Source: Gemmataceae bacterium (GTDB lineage Bacteria > Planctomycetota > Planctomycetia > Gemmatales > Gemmataceae). From it: 59,238 nucleotides of DNA. Within the stretch, counting starts at the first letter, position 1; every line of letters begins with the position of its first letter. The stretch is taken from the NCBI GenBank assembly GCA_026419115.1, contig JAOAAA010000001.1, positions 46,365 through 105,602 on the forward strand, given 5' to 3'. Position numbers and translations under genes: made by a program. Of this stretch, positions 45,376-53,430 are shown piece after piece. A model generated the notes under the pieces. That model was not told the origin of the DNA and did not search any database. It saw only the letters and a list, made by a program, of their open reading frames with translations.

Positions 45376-45414
45376 TTTCTCTCTTCAAACCGAGAGAAAT
45401 CACATTCACTGTGA
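45376..45414 (-). promoter_or_regulatory. Hairpin and TCACA-N5-TGTGA palindrome in leader
   Basis: TTTCTCTC / GAGAGAAA (45376-45399, 8-bp stem, 8-nt loop), then TCACA TTCAC TGTGA (45400-45414). They lie 28-66 nt upstream of the hypothetical gene and may be a regulator site. The palindrome resembles CRP-type half-sites but no CRP is known here. Confidence 0.3.
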
Positions 45415-45629
45415 CATAGGTTTTACAAGGAAACATTGGCATTCATGACAGAAAATCCATCGATTTTGGAGAAATTAGCTGAGCCTGACAAGGGCAGCGT
45501 GGGAGGGAAGAAATAGCGTCCCTATGCAAGTTGGAAAGCAATTCAAATATCTCCCAAGTCCGAGGAAAGCAGTAGAATCGATACTGCGACTGATCGCGCT
45601 AAGGTGTCGAGAACCATGAAATAAGCATT

Positions 45630-46676
45630 TCATTTCTTCAGGCGTTTCAAGGCTTCCTTGGCTTTTTCGTTGCCTTGTTCGGATGCTTGGCGATAAAGTT
45701 TAATCGCTTCGGCCTCATCTTTAGTGACACCAAGCCCTTGTTCATAAAGGACGCCTAAAGTGAACTGAGCTTCGGGTATTTTTTGATCGGCCGCCTTGCG
45801 GAGCCATTTGGCCGCCTCTTTGAAATCTTTTGTGACTCCTAGCCCATTCGCGTAGGCGACCCCGAGCATATATTGGGCTAGGCCAAAGTTCTCCTCGGCC
45901 GCACGACGATTCCACATAGCAGCGCGGGCAGGGTTTTTCTCGATTCCGAAGCCGAATTGATAATTCAACGCCAATTGATATTGGGCCGGCACATGATTCC
46001 GATTGGCCGCTGCCAGCAAAAGTTCGTTGGCCTTTTTCAGGTCTTTTTCGACCTCGACCCCTTTTAGATATAGGATCGCCAGATCAAAAGCAGCGTTATT
46101 GTTGGCTTGGTTCGCAGCGGAATTCAGATGCTTTATCGCTGTGGGAATATCTTTGTTCACTCCAAGACCCAGAGCATACATCCGACCGATTTCGTACTCG
46201 GCTTCGACCGACTTCAATTCCACGGCCTTTTGAAATAGGTTCAGGGCTTCTTTCTCGTTTTTTTCGACCCCTCCCGTACCGCTGAGATAGTACTTTCCCA
46301 AACTTACTAACGAAGGAGCATAATTCTGCTTGGCCCCTTTGGCAAACCACTGCGCTGCCTGTTTGGCATCGTATTCCACATGTTTCCCCGTCGAGTAAAA
46401 TAATCCCAACAGTTGCACCGCTTCGGGATAGTCTTGCTCGGCCGATTTTTTGAGCCATTGAATCGCCTCCTTTTCGACCTTTTCGTTGCCCTTGCCGGCT
46501 ACGCTCAGACCGGCAAGTAGTTGGGTTGCGAATTTGTATTGGCTGACTTTGTCCCCTTTCTCGGCCTCTTGCTGAATTTTCGTCAGATCGGTCACCGTCT
46601 GGGGATACAGTTCGTCCCTCAGGGTCAAGAAAAGGATTAAAATGCAGAGAAACCCAAGGGGGAGGGATATTTTCAT
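45630..46676 (-). CDS. Sel1-like repeat protein, secreted or anchored
   Basis: A 348-residue protein with an N-terminal hydrophobic segment (~5-20) and about eight Sel1-like repeats of 36 residues from ~45 on (e.g. AVQLLGLFYSTGKHVEYDAK; AEYEIGRMYALGLGVNKD; AQYMLGVAYANGLGVTKD; AQFTLGVLYEQGLGVTKD). Sel1 repeats act as protein scaffolds. Single gene; partners unknown. Confidence 0.85.
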   Translation of the reverse strand: MKISLPLGFLCILILFLTLRDELYPQTVTDLTKIQQEAEKGDKVSQYKFATQLLAGLSVAGKGNEKVEKEAIQWLKKSAEQDYPEAVQLLGLFYSTGKHVEYDAKQAAQWFAKGAKQNYAPSLVSLGKYYLSGTGGVEKNEKEALNLFQKAVELKSVEAEYEIGRMYALGLGVNKDIPTAIKHLNSAANQANNNAAFDLAILYLKGVEVEKDLKKANELLLAAANRNHVPAQYQLALNYQFGFGIEKNPARAAMWNRRAAEENFGLAQYMLGVAYANGLGVTKDFKEAAKWLRKAADQKIPEAQFTLGVLYEQGLGVTKDEAEAIKLYRQASEQGNEKAKEALKRLKK

Positions 46677-46876
46677 AATAGGCCTCTAAAAAACGGAGTC
46701 ATCGAAGATTCAACCATTTAATAAAAGGTATACAAACGATTGATAAGGGGATTACAAGGGAAACGGAATGGACCACCACGGTTTGCAGTTCCCTACGCAC
46801 CGCTCATAGCTCTAGAAAGAGAGACGGAACCTTAGAACCAGAACCACTCGGGTTATCGGTGTGGAAAGCCCCCCTC

Positions 46877-46906
46877 TTGTCAACACTTGAGCAATTTTTC
46901 TATAAT
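46877..46906 (+). promoter_or_regulatory. Strong sigma70-like promoter for the TPR-alphaCTD gene
   Basis: TTGTCA (46877-46882), 18-bp spacer, TATAAT (46901-46906). Transcription would start near 46913, inside the frame open from 46859, and so rules out the upstream GTG as start. Confidence 0.7.
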
Positions 46907-46951
46907 TACCTATTCGTTACAGTAAGAGGGTCAATTCGGAGGGTGTGGCTT

Positions 46952-48295
46952 GTGGATGCCACGATCGATCTTAAAGCATTAATGGTAGAGCGTGAAGACT
47001 GTGATGCCGGTACCGTCTCGAAACTTCGGGAAGGTCTGGCACAAGGGGGAAATCAGTTTAAGTCGCTCAAAGATGCGAACGAACAACTGATCAAAAAATT
47101 AGAAACGGCGCCGCCTGCCCTTGCCAAAAAACTTCACCTCAAAATTGGAATCACGAGCTATTTCTTGGGGTACATGGAAAAGGCTATCGAGCATTTAAGG
47201 CATGTGGAAGCCCCCTTGGGATATTTTTATCTGGGGCGAGCCTTGGCAAACCGTGCCCATTATGATGAAGCCCTCAAGGCATTTGATCTGGCCGAAAAAT
47301 CGGGTTACTCCGCTCCACAAGTGCAGTTACAACGTGCGGGAATTTATCGTCAACGAGGAGAATTGTCCACTGCCCGAGAATCCCTGAAGAAATTGGAAGA
47401 CCTCAGTAGTTACTCGGCAGAATTCCACTTTCAAAAAGCGGGTTTACTCGAAGCCGAAGGGGATCGAGCTGGGGCCGTCAAAGCCCTAGAACGGGCCGTA
47501 GAATTGGATCAGGGTCATACCGGTGCGTTGTTCCGCTTGGCTTATTTCAACGATCAGGCAGGGAACGATAATGAGGCCATTAGCCTTTATGAACGTTGCC
47601 TAAAATATCCCCCCGTTCCGAAGGGAGTGCTCAATAATCTCGGGATTCTTTACGAGGACAACGAACGTTACGACAAAGCCTCGGAGTGTTTCGATCGCCT
47701 GTTGAAAGCCGATCCCACTGATGAACGCGCGCGGCTCTTCCTAAAAGATGCTAAAGCAAGCCAAACCCAATTCTATAGCCCCGATGACGAAACCCGCGAT
47801 ATTCAACTTCAACAAGTAATGTCGATCTCCGTGTCCGATTTTGAACTTTCGGTCCGAAGCCGAAATTGCTTGAAGAAAATGGGGATACGCACCCTTGGGG
47901 ATTTGACTCGTATCTCGGAACAGGCCTTGCTCGCTAGCAAAAATTTTGGGGAAACATCTCTCGAAGAGATTCGCAAAATGATGAAGGATAATGGCCTTTC
48001 AATCGGGCAATCTCTGCAAGGGGGGGGGGCTTCCAGCTCGGGCTATGAACAGCGCTACCGACCTGCCCAAACGCTCTCTCCTGAAGAGCAAGCAAAGCTC
48101 AATCGTTCCGTGAGCGAGTTGAACCTGTCGGTCCGGTCCCGAAAATGTATGAGCCGCTTGGGGATTCACACTATCGGGGAACTCATTTCCCGAAGTGAAG
48201 AGGAACTCCTAGATGCCAAAAACTTCGGTGTAACCTCATTGAATGAGGTAAAAGATAAGTTGGCGCAACTGGGGCTACGCTTGCGGGGAGATTGA
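46952..48295 (+). CDS. TPR protein with two C-terminal RNA polymerase alpha-CTD domains
   Basis: A 447-residue protein. Residues ~60-270 are TPR units (YFYLGRALANRAHYDEALKA; LFRLAYFNDQAGNDNEAISL; LNNLGILYEDNERYDKASEC). Residues ~295-352 and ~387-444 are two alpha-CTD folds: LSVRSRNCLKKMGIRTLGDL with SKNFGETSLEEI, and LSVRSRKCMSRLGIHTIGEL with AKNFGVTSLNEV. The Arg equal to E. coli RpoA R265 (UP-element contact) is kept in both (302, 395); the N268 equivalent only in the first. They are joined by a Gly/Ser linker coded by a G10 tract. GTG at 46952 with GGAGGG 8 nt upstream. It may bind DNA or regulators as an adaptor for transcription; this is inferred from domains. I recall similar proteins in planctomycetes. 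Confidence 0.85.
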   Translation: MDATIDLKALMVEREDCDAGTVSKLREGLAQGGNQFKSLKDANEQLIKKLETAPPALAKKLHLKIGITSYFLGYMEKAIEHLRHVEAPLGYFYLGRALANRAHYDEALKAFDLAEKSGYSAPQVQLQRAGIYRQRGELSTARESLKKLEDLSSYSAEFHFQKAGLLEAEGDRAGAVKALERAVELDQGHTGALFRLAYFNDQAGNDNEAISLYERCLKYPPVPKGVLNNLGILYEDNERYDKASECFDRLLKADPTDERARLFLKDAKASQTQFYSPDDETRDIQLQQVMSISVSDFELSVRSRNCLKKMGIRTLGDLTRISEQALLASKNFGETSLEEIRKMMKDNGLSIGQSLQGGGASSSGYEQRYRPAQTLSPEEQAKLNRSVSELNLSVRSRKCMSRLGIHTIGELISRSEEELLDAKNFGVTSLNEVKDKLAQLGLRLRGD

Positions 48296-48643
48296 GAACA
48301 AATCTTGCGTCTGAATCCCTTATAAGATAGGCTTCGTCTGTATTTTTCTTGCTCAATGACGAAGCCTGCCCTAAACCCCCTATCAGGCAGGCTTTGTCGT
48401 TGACTTGGTGCCTTCCCATGAACGATGCCTGTTTCATGATGAAGGTATCTCAAAATTCACAACGAATTTATCGCCCCTGAGATTATTCTTAACGCCCCTG
48501 AGATTATTTTTTGTTTCCTGCTTGAGTTAAGTATGCTCTTAAAATGCTTTCTGATGCTGCTTATTCCCTGAATCATTTGATTTTCCCGTATCAATGAATC
48601 TTCCCGAATCATTCTCGATGAAATTCAACATCCAGCAAACTCG
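48296..48643. other. Leader/intergenic region upstream of tgt
   Basis: 348 bases. Three mutually complementary segments A (48329-48338), B (48358-48370) and C (48386-48398): B can pair with A (10 bp) or with C (13 bp including one G-U), so only one hairpin can form. Then a 16-bp direct repeat (48472-48487 and 48493-48508) and a duplicated tgt start. No preQ1 riboswitch consensus is seen. Confidence 0.6.
48472..48508. repeat. 16-bp direct repeat CGCCCCTGAGATTATT
   Basis: Two exact copies at 48472-48487 and 48493-48508, 21 bp apart, in the tgt leader. Confidence 0.8.
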
Positions 48644-48667
48644 ATGAAATTCAGCATCCAGCAAACA
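48616..48667 (+). repeat. 26-bp tandem duplication of the tgt start region
   Basis: CTCGATGAAATTCAACATCC and its following six bases recur directly with one substitution (A to G). The first copy starts at 48616, the second at 48642. The first copy's ATG (48618) opens a nine-codon ORF (MKFNIQQTR) whose TGA overlaps the tgt ATG (ATGA at 48644-48647). Confidence 0.9.
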
Positions 48668-49747
48668 GAAGGTCGAGCCCGACGCGGGCAATTGATTTTG
48701 ACGCATGGGGTTGTGGAAACCCCGATTTTTATGCCTGTCGGCACGCAAGCCACCGTCAAAGGTCTCACGCCGCAGATGGTCCGCGATGTGGGCGCCCAAA
48801 TCATCTTGAGTAATACCTATCACTTAGCACTGCGACCGGGTGACGAGATTATCGCTGAGCAGGGGGGATTGCACCGATTCATGGGATGGGATCGACCGAT
48901 TCTCACCGATTCGGGAGGCTATCAGGTCTTTTCCTTGGCCGATATTCGCAATATCAACGATCAAGGTGTCCGGTTTCGATCGCATATTGATGGCACGATC
49001 CTCGATTTGACCCCCGAAAGGGCCGTGAAAATTCAAGAGAATTTGGGTTCAGACATTGCCATGGTCTTGGACGAATGCCCACCGGCCGATGCCAGTGATC
49101 AGACCCGTCGTGAGGCCGTCCGCCGCTCGATTCTTTGGGCAGAACGCTGTCGGCAGGCTCATACGCGGAATGATCAAGTTCAATTCGCGATTACCCAAGG
49201 GGGACTGGACGTAGGGCTAAGAAAAGAATGTGCGGCGGCCTTGGTAGCGATGGATTTTCCGGGCTATGCGTTAGGGGGCTTTAGCGTCGGTGAATCTCCC
49301 GAGGCCATGCACGCGGTGCTACCGGAGTGTGCTGATACTTTACCTCCGGAAAAACCCCGCTATTTAATGGGGGTCGGCCGCCCAGAAGATTTATTGGTCG
49401 GCATTGCCTCGGGAATTGATATGTTTGATTGTGTGATGCCGACTCGTAACGGTAGAAATGCGACGGCGTTTACCAATTCGGGCATGTTACACTTGAGAAA
49501 TGCCATTCACAAGCGAGATTCGCAGCCCCTCGAGTCCAGTTGCCCTTGCTATTGTTGCGCGAACTTCAGCCGAGCGTACCTGCATCATCTTTTCCGCAGT
49601 AAAGAGATGCTAGGGCCAATTCTGCTAAGTTTGCATAATATCTCTTATTATCTTCGATTGATGGAGGGCGCCCGAAAGGCCTTGGAACAGGGGCGGTTTG
49701 CCCAGTTTCATCAAGAACGTCTTGCCCGATGGCAGTCGAATACGTAA
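48644..49747 (+). CDS. tgt: Queuine tRNA-ribosyltransferase
   Basis: A 367-residue Tgt. It swaps the wobble guanine of tRNAs with GUN anticodons for preQ1. Motifs: TPIFMPVGTQATVKGLTP, SNTYHLALRPG, LTDSGGYQVFSLADI with the catalytic-region residues, GGFSVGESPE, MGVGRPEDLL and DMFDCVMPTRNGRN (nucleophile Asp), and the zinc site CPCYCC with a later HN. The length is normal. It heads the tgt-yajC-secDF cluster; the yajC start follows within 49 nt. Its start is preceded by a duplicated copy of itself. Confidence 0.96.
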   Translation: MKFSIQQTEGRARRGQLILTHGVVETPIFMPVGTQATVKGLTPQMVRDVGAQIILSNTYHLALRPGDEIIAEQGGLHRFMGWDRPILTDSGGYQVFSLADIRNINDQGVRFRSHIDGTILDLTPERAVKIQENLGSDIAMVLDECPPADASDQTRREAVRRSILWAERCRQAHTRNDQVQFAITQGGLDVGLRKECAAALVAMDFPGYALGGFSVGESPEAMHAVLPECADTLPPEKPRYLMGVGRPEDLLVGIASGIDMFDCVMPTRNGRNATAFTNSGMLHLRNAIHKRDSQPLESSCPCYCCANFSRAYLHHLFRSKEMLGPILLSLHNISYYLRLMEGARKALEQGRFAQFHQERLARWQSNT

Positions 49748-49795
49748 GATGCCGTTTTTGAATTTGCTGAGAACATCGTTTTTTAGGTGTCTAAC

Positions 49796-50134
49796 ATGAA
49801 TTTTGGCCTAGCCCTTTTCGCACAAGCCCAGCCAGAGGGTCAACCCAGTTGGAGCGGATATGTTCCGTTCATCCTCATGGGGGTGGTCATGTTCTTGTTT
49901 TTGCGGATGATGTCCAAGCAGAAACGAGAACAACAAAATCTATTAAGCCGGCTCAAGAAAAATGATAAAGTAGTGACCTCCGGCGGAATTATTGGCGTGG
50001 TGATGGCCATTAAAGAGGGTGAGGATGAAGTGACCCTTCGTGTGGATGATACCTCGGGAACCCGAATCCGAGTGTTGAAAAGTTCGATTGTGAAGGTGAC
50101 CCCTGCGGAAGACGAATCCTCCCAAGCCAGCTAG
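49796..50134 (+). CDS. yajC: Sec translocase accessory subunit YajC
   Basis: A 112-residue protein with one membrane helix (~23-42, VPFILMGVVMFLFLRMM) and the YajC core KQKREQQNLLSRLKKNDKVVTSGG. It associates with SecDF and YidC at the inner membrane. The ATG at 49796 has TTAGGTG upstream; a GTG at 49787 would add three residues. Located between tgt and secDF, as in most bacteria. Confidence 0.95.
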   Translation: MNFGLALFAQAQPEGQPSWSGYVPFILMGVVMFLFLRMMSKQKREQQNLLSRLKKNDKVVTSGGIIGVVMAIKEGEDEVTLRVDDTSGTRIRVLKSSIVKVTPAEDESSQAS

Positions 50135-50201
50135 CTCGAAAATCAAAGTTAATTTCGGTGCTCCTGTATCAGCAGGATTCACTGTGTCATAGGTGTGAGA
50201 A

Positions 50202-53200
50202 ATGCAACGTAATTTTCGGACACGGACGATCATTTGTTTGATCCCCATCCTGATAGCGATCTATCTGGTCGGGAACGCCTTTTGGAAATACCAACAAGGC
50301 CTAGGCGGGTTTAAGCTCGGTACCGACTTGGCGGGGGGGACCATCCTCGTTTACGAAGTGGATCAGGAGCTTTCCCGTATCTCGGGCATCACCGAAGGAG
50401 GACGAGCCAAGGCCGATAATATCTTGGCGGAATCTCTCAAACGTCGGATTGATCCCAGTGACATTCGGAACGTGGTCATCCGTCCCTTGGGTGATACCCG
50501 TGTTGAGATTATCCTGCCGACAGGAACCATTGGCAAAGATAACTCGAAGTTGACTGCCTCCGATGTCGATGAGATTAAGGAATTGGTCAAACAAGTTGGT
50601 TCTCTCGAATTCCGAATCCTTGCCAACAACTTGGATGATAGCGAAGGCATTAACGATGCGATCGACTTCATCAAAAATCCTGCCAACAAAGACCTTCTCG
50701 CCAAAAATGCTCTCGAAGGACGTCCGCCCGAATTTCGTAGCTCGCGACCCTATTTGGTCAAAGCCAACGGAAGCACTGCTGTAGAAGTCCGCTATGAATG
50801 GGTGGAAGTGGGGATTCATTATCGTGCGGAACATCAACTGAGTACCGCACAAAATCGGGATGCCATCGAGGCCGAAGCTCAGAACCAACCCATCGAGGGC
50901 AAAGGGACTGCAGCATGGCGCGAATTCGCGAAAGCCCGTCGGGATAACAATGGCATCCTGAATTTTGGGGGTGGCGTTTTTTACTCCCGCAAGGCAGAGA
51001 GTTCTGACAAACAATTGAACGAGAAAAAGGTCTACGAATACTTTGCTCTCACTCGGGTTTCGCCGGAAGATTCCGTCAAGGTGGGCGGAGCGATCAGTGT
51101 CGATGCCTATCCTTCGCAAGGGGATGGTGGTTCGCCGGCCGTGGGATTTTCTTTCAATCGTCGTGGGGCCGATCAGTTCAGCATTGTGACCGGTCGAAAT
51201 ACCCCCTCCAGCGATGGCTTCCGTCGTCAATTAGCCATTTTGCTTGATGGCCGATTGATTTCGCATCCCACGGTGAACAGCCGGATTGGCGGCTCGGGGA
51301 TTATCACAGGGGGCTTCACGCAACGAGATGTGGATCAGTTCGTGAACCTGTTGCGTTCTGGTGCCTTGCCTGCCACTTTGAAACCCCAACCCGTGAGCGA
51401 AAACACAATCGGGCCGACCCTCGGGGCCGATACCATCCGTAGCGGAACCATTGCCATTGTTCTGGCATTCTTTGCCGTGCTGGCCTTTATGTGCTTCTAC
51501 TATCGCTTCGCAGGCTTAGTGGCGACGATTGCCTTGTTAGCCAACCTGATTCTCACCATCGGCTTTATGGTCGGTGTCAATGCGACCTTCACTCTGCCCG
51601 GATTGGCGGGGATTGTGTTGACCCTAGGGATGGCGGTCGATGCCAACGTGCTGATTTATGAACGGCTTCGTGAAGAGCGTGATCGAGGCCAAAACCTCAT
51701 CACGGCACTTCGTAACGGCTACGATCGGGCTTTACCGACCATTATCGATACTCACCTTTCCAGTATCTTCACTGCCATTGTGCTTTATGCCGTGGGTAAT
51801 GACCAATTGAAAGGCTTCGGGGTTTCTCTTACCGTCGGCCTAGTGATCTCGCTGTTCACCTCCTTGTACATGACTCGTTTAATCTTCGAGTACTGGCAAG
51901 CCAAAGGATGGTTGAAAGAATTGCGAATGCTACGACTGTTCAGCCGCCCCAATATCAACTTCATGAAGATTCGCAACCAAATGTTTGCCCTTACGGGAAT
52001 CATCACTCTGATGGGCTTGGCCCTGTTCTTGGCTCGGGGCCGTAGCGGGTTGAACGTCGACTTCATCGGTGGTACGGTTTACGGTGGACAATTGAAAGAA
52101 GCTGTGACCATCGAAGAATTGCGGAAGAAACTCAGCGACGAATCTCAAGCCCAGAAGTTAGACCTGAAGAGTGTTGAAGAGGTCGGCGAAAAGCAAAATG
52201 AATTCGTCCTGACTTATGCGAACATGAACCCCATCACGGTCAGCCTTGCCAACGTCCCCGCAGGGGGAACCAAGCAAGCCCGTGAGGAGGAGATTAAACG
52301 GCGGGCCTCGAAACTGGTGGATTGGTCCGTTGAACAGGAATTCCGTGGCGATAACCTCAGTACCACGAGCCGCTATTTCACGATCCGGACCACCGAACGC
52401 GAACCCGAACTGGTTCGTGCGATGATTACGGCTTTGTTCGGCGATCAGCTCGAAACCACCAAAATGACCTACGAAAAACTCCCGAATAAGTGGGTGCTGA
52501 AATTTGATCCTCCCGCGAGCCTTTCCACCGCGCGAACGGTTCTCGAACGAGAGTTCCGTCAGGTGCTCAGTAATGATGTGGTGGCAGCCGATGCCTTCAG
52601 TCTGGTTCGACCTCAGGATGTTGAACCAGACCAAGATGGTCGCTACAGCCAGCTCGACTTATTCATTAACAAAAACTCCGAGAATGCCCCCTACGTTGCA
52701 GATAACGCAGTGGACCTCGTCCTGAAACAGACCAGTAATAACTTTAGTGCCACCCCTCAAGCAGAACGCTTAGAAACGTTCGACGGGACCTTGGCCAGCG
52801 AAACTCGGAACCGTGCCTTCTGGGCCATTTTGGCGAGCTGGATGGCCATCCTGTTGTATCTGTGGTTCCGTTTCGGGAACTGGACCTTCGGGGCCGCGGC
52901 GGTGGTGTGCCTCATTCACGACCTGTGCTTCACACTCGGAGCGATCGCCGTTTGCCACTACTTGTACGATGTTCCCATTCTCGGCCCATGGTTGGGACTG
53001 AAAGATTTCAAGATTGACCTTCCTGCCGTGGCCGCGTTGCTGACTTTGGTGGGTTACTCGGTCAACGATACCATCGTGGTGTTCGATCGAATTAAGGAAG
53101 TCCGTGGTAAGGCGGAAATCCTCACTCCCGAGATGATTAACCAAAGCGTGAATCAGACCTTGTCGCGAACGATTCTCGCTTCGTTAACTACCTTCTTGGT

Positions 53201-53399
53201 TGTGTTCGTACTTTATGCCTTTGGGGGGGAAGGGGTCCACCTATTCGCCTTCGTGATGGTCGTCGGAGTGATTGTCGGTACCTACTCTTCAATCTATATT
53301 GCCAGCCCGTTGCTGCTAATGCTTGGGGAAGGTCGTCCGCATAGCCCCTTGACCGGTGGTGGTGCAAATCCTGCTAAACCCGTGACGCAAAACGCCTAA
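50202..53399 (+). CDS. secDF: Fused SecD-SecF protein translocase subunit
   Basis: A 1065-residue fusion of SecD (~1-590) and SecF (~600-1065), which uses the proton motive force to pull exported proteins across the inner membrane. SecD: first helix IICLIPILIAIYLVG, KLGTDLAGGTILVYEV, then a periplasmic domain of ~350 residues, helices from ~415 and the conserved LGMAVDANVLIYERLREE. SecF: SGLNVDFIGGTVYG and VGYSVNDTIVVFDRIKE, with 12 membrane helices overall. The fusion is usual in planctomycetes and Firmicutes. 67 nt after yajC in the same direction. Confidence 0.95.
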   Translation: MQRNFRTRTIICLIPILIAIYLVGNAFWKYQQGLGGFKLGTDLAGGTILVYEVDQELSRISGITEGGRAKADNILAESLKRRIDPSDIRNVVIRPLGDTRVEIILPTGTIGKDNSKLTASDVDEIKELVKQVGSLEFRILANNLDDSEGINDAIDFIKNPANKDLLAKNALEGRPPEFRSSRPYLVKANGSTAVEVRYEWVEVGIHYRAEHQLSTAQNRDAIEAEAQNQPIEGKGTAAWREFAKARRDNNGILNFGGGVFYSRKAESSDKQLNEKKVYEYFALTRVSPEDSVKVGGAISVDAYPSQGDGGSPAVGFSFNRRGADQFSIVTGRNTPSSDGFRRQLAILLDGRLISHPTVNSRIGGSGIITGGFTQRDVDQFVNLLRSGALPATLKPQPVSENTIGPTLGADTIRSGTIAIVLAFFAVLAFMCFYYRFAGLVATIALLANLILTIGFMVGVNATFTLPGLAGIVLTLGMAVDANVLIYERLREERDRGQNLITALRNGYDRALPTIIDTHLSSIFTAIVLYAVGNDQLKGFGVSLTVGLVISLFTSLYMTRLIFEYWQAKGWLKELRMLRLFSRPNINFMKIRNQMFALTGIITLMGLALFLARGRSGLNVDFIGGTVYGGQLKEAVTIEELRKKLSDESQAQKLDLKSVEEVGEKQNEFVLTYANMNPITVSLANVPAGGTKQAREEEIKRRASKLVDWSVEQEFRGDNLSTTSRYFTIRTTEREPELVRAMITALFGDQLETTKMTYEKLPNKWVLKFDPPASLSTARTVLEREFRQVLSNDVVAADAFSLVRPQDVEPDQDGRYSQLDLFINKNSENAPYVADNAVDLVLKQTSNNFSATPQAERLETFDGTLASETRNRAFWAILASWMAILLYLWFRFGNWTFGAAAVVCLIHDLCFTLGAIAVCHYLYDVPILGPWLGLKDFKIDLPAVAALLTLVGYSVNDTIVVFDRIKEVRGKAEILTPEMINQSVNQTLSRTILASLTTFLVVFVLYAFGGEGVHLFAFVMVVGVIVGTYSSIYIASPLLLMLGEGRPHSPLTGGGANPAKPVTQNA

Positions 53400-53430
53400 T
53401 TTTTTCGATCACCTTTCCCTTTCATCTATC

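Noticed and set aside
45400-45414. CRP binding site
   Set aside because: TCACA/TGTGA half-sites are spaced by 5 rather than the usual 6 bases, and no CRP-type regulator can be linked to it.
46859-46951. Upstream GTG start of the TPR-alphaCTD gene
   Set aside because: The best promoter in the region (46877-46906) lies inside this part, and GGAGGG precedes the GTG at 46952.
48296-48643. preQ1 riboswitch controlling tgt
   Set aside because: The leader has alternative hairpins, but I see no preQ1-I or preQ1-II core consensus.
50301-51230. 309-residue minus-strand ORF inside secDF
   Set aside because: Shadow of secDF in another frame; the secDF frame is unmistakable.
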